Assembly (NCBI GenBank): GCA_002633025.1 | Contig: NMRB01000734.1 | Span: 65,245-129,244, forward strand | Source of the DNA: Notospermus geniculatus | Taxonomy: Eukaryota > Nemertea > Pilidiophora > Heteronemertea > Lineidae | DNA length: 64,000 nucleotides | Reading direction: 5' to 3' | In this document: piece after piece, positions 33,801 through 43,720 of the stretch | How positions within the stretch are numbered: the stretch's first letter is position 1 | Layout: every line of letters starts with the position of its first letter | Notes under the pieces: model-generated | Databases searched by the model: none | The model's input: only the letters and a program-made list of their open reading frames with translations | Told to the model about the DNA's origin: nothing | Translations under genes and position numbers: made by a program

Positions 33801-36800
33801 TTTTCATTTTAAAAGGGACCCTACAGGCAGCTTGCTATTGGGCTACTAATGGCACAGATCTTTACAACAGGTGACACAAGTAACCATGAACTCATGAATT
33901 TTGTATCAAATGGGGATACATTTTATTACTTCAATGAAACGGTCCATGGACCATGTGCTCACTGGGTTGGACATCATAGTCTAATGACAGAGGGAGGTAC
34001 ATATCAGTTATGAGGAATCTGGGTCAAGTCATTCCCAGGTAGGACTTTGATGATTTTTGGGTTATGCCACCTGGCGGCCATATTGATGTCCGATCGAACT
34101 GGAACTTCACATGCACATAAAGGTCATCTGCAGGGGGCCACACCATAGCACACTGGAGCGCTTTGGGTCAAGTCATTCCTGAGTTACAGCACTTTGATTA
34201 TTTTCGGGTTACGCCACCTGGCAGCCATACTGGATGTCCAATCAGGCCGAAACTTGGTATTTTTTAAGGTACCCCTCCAATGCATGTTTATGCAGGAAGG
34301 TATGAAGTCGCTCGGTGAAATAATGACAAACTGTGCCAGGTTCGTCACTTTTGTCGAACTTTGACCTCTATGACCTTGAAAAGTAGGTCAAATCAAAAAC
34401 CCGTCATATATGTTATGTGTGCTTATTAGCTACACCTATGATAAAAATTTGGAGATGATCTAGTCATTAGTTGGAGTTATTGCACTTTTTGTGTTTTTGG
34501 TTTCCGCCACCTGGTGGCCAAACTGAGAGTCGAATCGGACCGAAACTTGGTGTCGTGGGTCATCTGACCTAGGGGTATATATGTACCAAGTTTCAGATCA
34601 ATAGCTCCAGCGGTTATGAAACGTGCCCTGCTAACGGACCACGAAGGACGACGACGACGACGGATGCTGCACCATCGTAATAGCTCACCCCAGTGAGCTA
34701 AAAATGATGAAAGTTGGATCATCATGTCACCAATTCTGTCTTAGTTATCAAATCTATCAACCAGTAAAATGCTGCTTGTACAGGCCCTTTAACTTGTTCA
34801 CCACTTAGCCCAGTTGTGGTCTTTTTGCTCCATTTTTAACAACAATACATCAGACAAAATGGGCTGAAATAATTGTGGTTGGTGAACCCAGAAGTCAACC
34901 ACAGTGTCATTCACTAGTATTCTGATTAATTACACGACAGTTTACTATTTAAACTTTAATTGAAAGCTCCTGGACCACATACAGTGAACTGAGCCATGTG
35001 TTTCAGCAGGTAGCTCCACCACCAGTGGATTTGCTCTTCATTGTGTAACTGTGGCCAAAGTGAAATTGAAGCCAATCAAGAAATCTTCAACTTTCTTCTC
35101 AGTATGGGTGACATTTCTCCTGTGCAAATATTATATAACTCAGTTTTATATGGCGAAGGAGAAACACAAAAAGGGTATACCTGGCAGTGCAACACGGTCA
35201 TCACTTGAAGATGTTTCTCCAGATGCAATGCTGGTAGAGGGAACAACTTGAGTAGCACCACTAACAGGAGTCTTTTTCTGCTGAGATCTTTTGCGAACGT
35301 TTCGTAAACGCTCCTCAAGCGCTCCTGTCGCCGGATGGTGTGCCCGTCCACGCACATAAAATGCATCCTATGTGTAGAAAAGAAACAGAATCTACTGTTA
35401 GTTCAAACTCCATTGCAGACATCCAGCTAAAAACTGGAAAGGGCAGGGAGCCACATTAAGGGGGGAGCCTGTGGTGTGGGAAGAGGGCACTGAGTCTCAT
35501 CTATGAAAAGGGCCAAAAGCAGATGAATAAAGATTATTATCAGTTGGATGATAGAAAAAAGGTTCACAAGACCCATCCATTTATCAGTATTTGACCAGTG
35601 TGACAGGGATCCAAGTCACCCAGGAATCTAAGCCAATCTTATTTTCAACAAGGAATTAAGACATATGGCTATAGAACCATGACCATTCGAACACAGCCAT
35701 ACAACAGCAGGATTCTGTCCCAGACTTACATTCCAAGGACTTTCTCCTCTGGTACACCAGTACATCTCATATCCCATGGATGTTGATAATAAAAGTACCA
35801 GTAACACATTTCGCACTGGTCTCAATCTCCAGAACCTGCTCACTGCTGGATATGAAGAATGCTGAATCAGTAGATTGGAAATTCTACTTTCAATGACATT
35901 TCCTTACAAAATAGAAACGACTGATTTACTTACATAGCCACTTCCCAGGGGATCCTTTAATGAAGGAAACATTGTAATGAGCGAGACTGCCAACTCTTCC
36001 TTCACTTCAGCAGATGGACTGCAATAAAAATGTTGAGAGATTAGTAATAAATAATACTAGAAAGAACTGTTCAGTGAGTATGAGTGTGAGTTTCTTTCGC
36101 CGCATTTTAAACCAAAAATTATGTAAGTTACATAATTTTTGGTGTGTAATGTAACAAGTGTCAAAATAATGTTATTTATAAAGCCGCTCCCTGACAATGA
36201 GGAACCAATTTTCCCCACAAAAGACATCCAATTGTATAGGACCTTATTCACGAAGCTCCGGTATCTTACTGGAGTGTGCAACTATTGGTCCTTTTGTGGA
36301 CAAACTATTATTCACAATCAGCCTGACAAAGGATTTGCATACCTTTAATGTTAATGGGGCTTTGTGAATAAGGTCCCTGATTACAGTTAGAATATCCCCA
36401 TTCTGTAGCAAAATTTTATTTTTCAACACATGTACAAGAATTTTCATTTGTGGAGAAGAACATTAATAGTACCTGATATTCAAGTACTGGTAAACAAATT
36501 GGTTAACAAATTTGCACCAAAACTACCGTCTAAAAAGAGGTCATATTAAAGCGATGTGTCAGCCAAAAAATTTGAATGCAAAAGGGACGAATCTTTGTTT
36601 ACAAACACTCATTTCCTGCATTCTGATTGGCTGTGAGGGCAATGTTTACAAACATCATCCTTCTGTTTACAAAATGACTGTCGATTCGCTTTAACAGACT
36701 TACTAAAATCCATGACTGCTGATAAGGTGCGACACCAATATCCGCACCAAACTCCTCCGCTCTTCTACCGTTATCGGTTGGCCTTTCTCCAAGACACCTA

Positions 36801-39800
36801 AAATTTGCTTGCCATCGGCATGTGTAGCTGTGGTAAGTATTTCTCGGATATCCTGTGAAAAAAGTCAAGAAATNCCGCCAGGTGGCATAAACTGAAAATC
36901 ATTGAAGTCCTACAACTTGGGAATGACTTACCCAGATTGCTCATATAACTGATATACCTCTCTGTCATTACACTATTATGTCCAAACGGGTGAGCACATG
37001 GTCCATGGACCATTTTATTGTGCTTTCTCGTTCTTTGGATAATTATCATTGATGATAGCAATGTGGCCCAACATTTTTGGTGGGCAGTGAGCTCGTGGAA
37101 TCTACTGTAATCTACTTTCCACTGTCAATATTTTACCTGCAATAAACAAGTCAATTAGCAGACTTGGATTGGTTGGTAGATGATAAGTGACAACTGGAGT
37201 AGATAAACTGTGCTGCTGATTTCACCATCAATACAACATTTGGAAGAATACAAAAAAGTAAAAGGAGGTGCATTGGTAATGTTGGGAGTTGCCTACATGT
37301 AGGCTTTCGCCTACCTAAAATACTCTGCACCTTGGCGCCACATACAAACATCCATCTTCTGTGAAAGCTCTGGTCGTATGGAGAGGATGATAATCCAAAA
37401 GACTACTTGGTTTTCGTACCAACATCACTGGCAACGGGCGTACAGCATAAGAAAACAAGTGCCGGCAGAACCTGACAGTCTCCATTGCTTCTGTACATAG
37501 GTAAACAATACATCTGAGCTGTTCATGACAATAATGTACTTGATGCGTGAAAACACCGGAAGTTCAACATCCTCATCCCAATACAACATCACAGTCATGC
37601 CTGGACGATACAAAGTGCCTTTAAAAGTCACTTTGTTGGCAACATAAACATATTCTCCAAGAGGAAGTCCACCAATTGCTTCTGATATTTCATCAGCACC
37701 CTCCAATGTGCCCAGGAGTAGTGAGTCACCTGAATGGACCTCAACAGCTGTTCTCAAAATTTGTTCGGACATCGCATTCTGACAAAAGTTGATCTGATGT
37801 CGAGAGGCTAGAGTCTTTGGAATGTTTTTGAAGTTGCATACATTATGCGTGATAGTTTTGAAGAAGTTGTGTTTTCCTTCAAAACGTGCAGACCAACAGT
37901 GTATCAAAGGTCCAATTTCACGCATTGCTCTTGGGTAATGCAACATAAAATGGTGTTTCGGCTTTAACTGCTTATCAGGGAAGAGTTTGAGGTAGTACTC
38001 ATGGTGATCCTTGATCAACTGTTTCAGGAAATATGTTGCACCAATGGAAATGGAAGAGGAAAATATGATCAGCATACAGTCCAGAAGCATGAGTAGTAAC
38101 TCGAACTGTTTGTTACCCTCAGGAACTTTATCTCCAACAAGCAACGGGAAATATCTAAGCAGACACCATGTTTGTATGGCATTCTGCCCAGTTGCCTTGT
38201 CCAATGTCTTTGTGAATTGTTCCTTTATCAAAGAAGGCCGGTTCTTCTTGTCACTGAATCCAAAATCAAAACTTGTTATCCGGGCATTAACCATATCCAG
38301 GGTGACATGACCATCTGATATCAGACTTGCCAACACAAGTTTGAATTCAAACATGCCAACTCCCTCAAGGACATCATGCATGACATCAAACACATAGTTG
38401 TCTGTAACATGAAAAAATTGGAGATTGTTCAGGAAAGAAGGCGCTTTTATGCCAGTTTCAGACACATCTTTTCCACTATCAGCATCATACATCTGGTGCG
38501 TGCGGATCAGGTTTTCATCCTCTTCTGTTTTAACTCTCAAGTCATCTCGATGCATTTTGCAAAACCGACACGGGTAATTCGCCACAAACGATTCTGTAAA
38601 TCCAAACAACCAATTTAAACCAAGGTTATCTCCAATCACTTGGCCGAGAATGACTCTAACTACACCTTTGTAAGCATCTGTGTTGACTTCTATGCCACTT
38701 GTCTCAAGGTCCTGCAAATCTCCTATCATTCTTTCACATGCAGTACTTAAACCGTATGTTTTAAGATCATCTGTTTTGCATAAAAGCATTAGAAATATGT
38801 TCCTGAGGTTGCTCAATAAATGTAGAGGGAGACTTTTTAAGATGAAGTAGAAGGCTCCTTCTTTGTGTATGCCAGCTTTTGACCCCAATGGGTTAACAAC
38901 ATCGAAGTCGTCGTAATAAAGAAACATCGGTAAAACAAGATTGTCACGTGTGTTGCAACTGAAAACTGGATGACTTCTAAAATAGTTTCCATCACGAAAA
39001 TCAAGTAAAGCATGGCCATTCTCAGAATCGTCTCCAATGTAGGAAATAATTTGCTCAATCACACCAGGAATATGAAGTAACACATTCAAAACTTTTTGAA
39101 TGGGAATGTATTGGCAGGTATCCATGGCCTGAACCTGTCTTATTTCTCCAGTCACTCTGTTGACCCTAGGAAGAAATGCAACACCCAGGGGGGTTGAGTC
39201 TGGTTCAATGAAGTAGCCTGTTGACCTCAGATATGCTTTTCGCTGAGCTTCCGTTTCTAAACCTTTGAAAGGCTCAGAAAGTTCATCAAACTTATTCATC
39301 AGTTCTGCCACTCTTGGCAGAGTTAAATCGACTTCATTTTCTTGTAGAACAAGTTCAGTTTTTTGCTTGAGCGCTGTGATAATATTGCGAAACAGAGGTG
39401 AAACAGACTCCACAACATTCTGTACTGTGGTGGCAGTCACATTACTGGAACCACTAAGCTTAAACACAAATGCAGCTGCCTGTTCCCGAAAGCTCTCTGT
39501 AGGCTCTTCGTCATCAGTATTATCTGGCGTGCCATCCCCAATTTCCAAATCAATGCTTTCATCTTGCACTTCAGGATCTGGCATGTCTGAGACTGCAACA
39601 TCAGCAAGTTCATTCCCCTCATTTTGAGGAGCATTATTGAAATTAGCACCATCATCATAAACATGACTAGAGAGATGTCTTCTGAATGAAAACAGCCTAT
39701 GGAAAGTGCGTTTGCATCCACCCTGGCCACAGAGGAAGTATTGACTGAATGCTCCCACGCTGTGAACATATCGAAGATGTGTTATAAGTTTCTTAGGGTC

Positions 39801-42310
39801 ATTTCCAAGAAGGACGTCTCTTTTACAACAAAAGCAATACATTTCCACCCAGTTTCACAATTAATACATTTCCACCCAGTTTCAACAATTTATACCTGTT
39901 TGAATAAGTCGAACTGCTTGGTGAACTTCAGGCGATCTCCGATTTTGGGGACAAGTTCAGTGATTGTAGCTGTGGTCAGAAGTCGAAAACTTTCTTCGTC
40001 GATACCATTTTCTGAAATGGAAACATTTAATTATAGTCGAATGGGTCTATACCTACCACGAATAGGCTACAGTCCAACTCGGCCCAACTATGACCAACTC
40101 GGCGCTTGCTATGAGACCAACTTTTCATAGTGAAAATTGGCTGTGAGGGTTTCATATATTTACTTAGATAAGAGCCCATTGAAGCATAATTTTTATTCAA
40201 AAACAATGCATCAATTCAATTGAATCGATGCATTCGCAGTGCACAAATTATCACTATGATGTTTTTTCATGTTTTTCACGTTTTTTCATGCTCGTGCACG
40301 CAGTGCCGAAAAATCTTACTCAGTAATACTGGGTACAAGACCATTGTCAGGGTTTCAGCCAGGATTTTCAAGGAGGGGGGAGAAAAAAATTTGAAAAAAA
40401 CCTTTCTTTTGAAAAAAAAATCATTTTTTCCCCTTTTTTTTGTTAAAAATGGCCTCCAGAGTCATTTTGTACACTCCAAAATGCAAAATTAGTCTTCCTT
40501 CTGCATGAAAATTGCATTTGAAATGTAAGAATAAAGAAAAACAAGTGAAAATAGTGATGTTTGAAAATGGTTAGTCTGCAAACTTGAGGGGGGGGGGGAT
40601 ATCCCCTCCTTGGAATTTTTGAGCAGGGGATCATCCCCCTCTCCCCCCTCTGGGAGAAACACTGATCGTGCACGGACTGTAATACATTTACATCCTGGTC
40701 AGGAACGATCGATTTCTTCACTGTGTACACGACTGGTTCGTCCACCGTGTTTGAGCTGGGAGACCATACATGTAAATTGGACCCCATACAGTACGAGTAC
40801 TGCCTATGGCTGCCCCCCACCATAACCATGGGGAAGGGGCGATCTAATTCTACCCCTAACCCCAGGCCCACCCCCACCCCCCTGTCACACATTCCTTTTA
40901 GGCCTATAATACCCCCTAAAAACCATTTTAACCACTGCCGAGGGGGGAAATAACGTCATGGCCGTGTACCGAAATGTGTTTTTCCTCAGTGCGTATGTGA
41001 CCGTCGGGTAAATAGTTAGTGCGTAATTATTTTCTAAGCGTAATGCTCTTAAACATGTTAGGGCCGAGTTGGCCGTAGCTAGGGCCGAGATGGTCATCAT
41101 GTCATGGAGTCTGGGCCAAGTTGGTCAGAGCATACATGTAGGCCTATGGGCCGAGTTGGCTTAGGGCCAAGTTGGATGCACACCCACTACTACCCTTGGC
41201 CTGGGCCAGGAGCCCGGGCCTAGCTGAATTCAGTAAGGTCATGTCAGGAATTGTTTTGGTCCCCAGCCGTGCCAGCCACGCTTCCGGTAAACACACCATT
41301 TGGTGAACAATAAGTCACATAAGTTAACATAACAATACCAAACATGGAAAGTGCACATGTAGCCTGTTTTTGCAGGCCAAGAGAGGCTGAGGGCCAAAAC
41401 AAATCACTACATGACCTAACATTTGTTTGGTGGGAATTCACCCATGGCATAGGCTACCGGTAGGCCTACCAGTACTACATGTACTACTGGTTGGCATGAC
41501 TGGAGGATTGAGGTCCAGTACGGTATGTACATGTATATATGTATAGTAGTAATATTGGTACCGGTAGGCCTAACGGTAGGCAGCTAGACCCCAGGCCTAG
41601 GCCTATTCCTTGAGAGTGACCATAGGCTATGGGGCATAGGCCTACTCGATTATATAGTAGGCTACCGCACCGGTATTACTGTATCCACACAGGTAGGCTA
41701 CCTGTGCCTACCCAGCCACACACGACCCATCCTCAGTGACAGTCATGCTGCACTGCCACTGCAGTGCATTATATGCTAGGGCCTAGTGATCATACATGTA
41801 GGCTAGATCACATAACAGTCGCCTAGTGTAGCCTGATAACTGTCATCATCAACATCATGTCCATCACCATCTCCATCAAACAGCTTATCTCCTCTCTCAC
41901 TCCAGTCAGTCCAGTCGAGAGAACAGAGACATAGGCCTACGCTACACTACAGTACACACCACAGTCATGCCAATCCAACTAGGCCTAACTTCCAAGGCCC
42001 ACCAAGCTATCTTCGCCTGTGCCATCCCCTACACAGAATGCATTGTTATGACAGTTGACACGGCCTCACTGGAGGCGGCCATTTTGGCTGTATGTCACAT
42101 GACATGTTGACACTGTGAAGTTGGGTCAAGCGGGCGTTTTGAATACCAAGCCTAACTTGATTGCTCTCAAGACCGGTTTAACATGTTTAACAGCCCAGAA
42201 AACCAAATCACGGTATCTTCTGCAGTTCTATGCATTTTCTTACCTTCAAACACTGGGATAAGATGGGACAATCCCCACTTATCCAGGTATTCTTTCGTAA
42301 AATCATCCAT
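30844..42310 (-). CDS. Accessory SAM-domain protein of the EnSpm-like element (nine exons, 462 aa)
   Basis: Exons on the minus strand: 42310-42244, 40011-39896, 36852-36704, 36018-35934, 35367-35181, 33753-33563, 33236-33083, 31762-31635 and 31155-30844. Every intron has GT and AG (e.g. GAAG/GTAAGA, TTTCAG/AAAATG, TTTTA/GTAAGT, TTTTGCAG/AGGAGA). All phases agree, and the coding total is 1389 nt. Exons 1-2 form a SAM domain (MDDFTKEYLDKWGLSHLIPV, FEENGIDEESFRLL, LVPKIGDRLKF). Later exons carry DIREILTTATHADGKQIL, RRSLVRILVSHLISSHGFYP, LKDPLGSGYDAFYVRGR, MTEWLKYHMEPEKQVKDY, DVLFEKWATKIGPLV, KKMHRPSFTEASRSFIDAQP and CCFKTFFIMDLAYPHACYSV. The layout matches the second protein I know from EnSpm elements of fish and invertebrates, whose role is unclear. 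The coding sequence carries no stop or frameshift. The transposase ORF lies in intron 2. Confidence 0.85.
31781..32698 (+). repeat. Dispersed repeat with palindromic ends, copy split by a foldback
   Basis: It begins with ATGGTCCATGGACCATGTGC and ends with AGCTCACCCCGGGGAGCTAA. It is the same family as 33933-34706 and 52753-53691. Element 31844-32202 interrupts it after GACAGAGGAAGG. The copy lies in the intron upstream of accessory exon 8 (minus strand). Confidence 0.8.
31844..32202. mobile_element. Foldback element with inverted minisatellite centre, 4-bp target duplication
   Basis: The ends TTACGGTGGCCCAAACATGC and CTACGGTGGCCCAAACATGC (inverse of the right end) match and continue as complementary arms for about 75 bp. 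The centre is an array of CCACCCGGGTGGAAAGTATTT-like units, about six in one sense then three inverted. AAGG flanks it on both sides (31840-31843 and 32203-32206). The uninterrupted family copy at 33990-34010 (CAGAGGGAGGTACATATC) shows the empty site. Frames reading STPVESIST or HPGGKYF are repeat artefacts. Confidence 0.85.
32700..32935. other. GTTAGCGCTAAC palindromes
   Basis: CATGTTAGCGCTAACATGATG and AGTTAGCGCTAACACCATG occur close together in an intron of the accessory gene, with a GGGTTGCACAAAACTC lead. It may be one end of the hairpin-element group. No gene beyond the flanking exons. Confidence 0.4.
33933..34706 (+). repeat. Dispersed repeat with palindromic ends, intact copy
   Basis: It opens with GGTCCATGGACCATGTGCTC and closes with TAGCTCACCCCAGTGAGCTA followed by AAAA. 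The interior has degenerate 130-150-bp units (GTTACGCCACCTGGC, GCCATATTGGATGTCC, ACTTCACATGCACATAAAGG) and a GACGACGACG run near the 3' end. Ends of the form AGCTCACC..GGTGAGCTAAAAA are widespread in marine invertebrate genomes; I cannot assign the class. The 3' hairpin followed by CTAA recalls Helitron-type ends, but this is not proven. Confidence 0.75.
36239..36377. repeat. GGGACC-ended hairpin element
   Basis: GGACCTTATTCACGAAGCTC at the left and GGGGCTTTGTGAATAAGGTCC at the right are inverted copies. The interior has weaker complementarity. It lies in the intron between accessory exons 3 and 4. It resembles the GGGCC(G)TATTCATAAA group. Confidence 0.65.
36873..37016 (-). repeat. Truncated inverted copy of the dispersed repeat
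   Basis: It reads CCGCCAGGTGGCATAAACTG..., then GAGCACATGGTCCATGGACC on the plus strand. This is the 5' part of the family in the reverse orientation. An N lies at 36874. It sits just upstream (minus-strand sense) of accessory exon 3. Confidence 0.75.
37315..39842 (-). CDS. EnSpm/CACTA-type transposase with zinc fingers (one apparent frameshift)
   Basis: The minus-strand ATG at 39842 opens MYCFCCKRDVLLGND. Two C2H2-type fingers follow (CFCC...HLRYVH and CGQGGCKRTFH...HLSSH), then an acidic linker. The core carries LVLPMFLYYDDFDVVNPLGS, KAGIHKEGAFYFIL, LGQVIGDNLGLNWLFGFTES, YPCRFCKMHRDDL, FHVTDNYVFDVMHDVLEGV and SARFEGKHNFFKTITHN. MHDVLEGV, GDNLG and FE.KH.FFK are hallmarks I associate with animal EnSpm (CMC) transposases. 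The two Asp and the Glu there are the likely DDE triad. The open frame ends at 37425. A one-base shift near 37510 gives LCTEAMETVRFCRHLFSYAV, SLLDYHPLHTTRAF and YVAPRCRVF, ending at 37317-37315. That is the normal family C-terminus, so the shift is a mutation or sequencing error. Total is about 840 residues. Confidence 0.85.
40150..42240. other. Intron 1 of the accessory gene; GGCCTA- and ACCGGTA-rich text
   Basis: No coding exon is seen. From 41100 to 42000 there are many copies of TAGGCCTA, ACCGGTAGGCC and TACATGTA. A GGGTAAATAGTTAG stretch after CCGTCG at 40990 matches the end of the 23105-24037 element. G- and C-runs lie at 40580-40660 and 40860-40890. Confidence 0.5.
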
Positions 42311-43130
42311 AACTTCAGTGAACTTAACTCGCAGGGGGTCTGTTCTCGCGCAAGATGGCGGCAATGCATCGTCGATCGACGCATGCGCACGTGATTTGGC
42401 AGTGGAGTTAAGAGTTTTTTTGTTGAAACCATGAACAATACTCCCTTTTTGATTAAATTACCAGTACTTAAGTAATTTTTAATATTTTAAAAATACCGGT
42501 ACCGGTAGCTCATTCGTGGAGTACCGGTAGGTAATTAAATTTTCACGCTGCTCAATAGTTTGGTTCCAGAACCCACCGCTAGGGCCCGGCACTGGCTGCG
42601 GATCTATTTATACAATGCTCACGTCACGGGTTATTTTTAGAATGGGATGCTCGAAGCCACGTGCGCGGAATGGCAACACCGACATGACCGAGGTTTTGTA
42701 ATGAAGTTGAAAAAGTTTGTATTGTAGATAATGTTCAAAAAGCTCAAAATCATTGCCGCTTATTGGACAGTGGGGATAATGAAATTTTATGGGGAAAGGG
42801 AATCCTGACGTTCAGCGATAAAATGGCAGCCAATTGAGTGCCGAAGCATATAGCCCTATCGGTGGCTTCGGGAACCAAAGTGACGTAAACGACCCAATAG
42901 TGGGTTGAAATCGTCGGGCGTTGTGAGGGGCTCGGTCAGACGAAAACGTGGCTAGGCAGCGGGTCGGATCCATGGGGGGGGGGGGCGTGGGNCGGCCATG
43001 CTAGGCCCGACGTGCAGGTAGGCTACCGCCACCACCAAGGCCCTAACCAGCCTGGCCACGTGCAATGGGCCTTTCACCTGGTAAAATAAATGGGTAGACT
43101 CGGACCCTCTACCGGTAGGCCTACCGCACC
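42311..43130. other. Upstream region of the accessory gene, likely promoter side
   Basis: This is the only stretch between the accessory ATG and the right end of the element, so any element promoter should lie here. The text around 42350-42400 is CpG-rich (ATCGTCGATCGACGCATGCG). No TATA box is clear. An N lies at 42992. Confidence 0.35.
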
Positions 43131-43361
43131 AAAAAAATAAACGTTGGGTCGACAGTTCCAGGAGTTACCCAACTCATGTGGAAACCAACCCAAGGTTGTC
43201 ACACTTCGCCAAGGAACCCAGCGTTGGGTCAGAAAAACATGAACCAATGTTTGTAGTGAAAAAGTACCCATCATGCTGGGTCGATTGGTACGAAATTTAA
43301 CCCAACTTTGCGTGACACAACAGATGGGTTATGAAAATGACCCAGCAATTTTTAGTGTGTA
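43131..43361. repeat. Right subterminal region rich in TGGGT/ACCCA
   Basis: Four TGGGT and six ACCCA pentamers occur in 230 bp, ending in GACCCAGCAATTTTTAGTGT and GTA. It mirrors the left subterminal region at 28817-29245. Confidence 0.8.
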
Positions 43362-43720
43362 GGCCCAATCTGAAAAGACATTCAAGAGCTGAAAGCCAAG
43401 CATCAACTTACGATGACATTATTAGCAGTGGACACTCGATCAGGTTACTTGGCATGTTATGTTCGAGGAAACCTATGCTGTCGGATGGACTCGTATTACA
43501 TGTTACATGTCAGATAGGACGAAGGCATGCAAAGATGCTTGTACTGCACCATTGATACTTTATTCTTCACATGCTCACGTCAGCTGCCCATTGGTTTGTT
43601 GTGTTTCCATTCCCATTTTAATCAACTGTCCTGTCTGATTCTCGGTTTCCTGGGTGGTGGCTGAATTTAATTGTTTCGGGGGGTTAACTCCAGGAAGATG
43701 CCCAAAGTAAAAAATATGAA

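Larger units (their letters stand above)
28817..43361 (-). mobile_element. Candidate 14.5-kb autonomous EnSpm/CACTA-like transposon
   Basis: The left end TACACACTAAAATTCATTGG (28817) and the inverse of the right end TACACACTAAAAATTGCTGG (ending 43361) match over about 34 bp. The ends can be read as TA target duplications followed by CACACTAAAA, or as CACTA-type ends with extra matching bases. Both ends have subterminal regions packed with TGGGT/ACCCA. Between them, on the minus strand, lie an EnSpm-type transposase (37315-39842) and a nine-exon accessory gene (30844-42310). No matching partner for either end is seen nearer by. Several smaller repeats are nested in its introns. The alternative is that the two ends belong to different copies. 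Confidence 0.7.
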
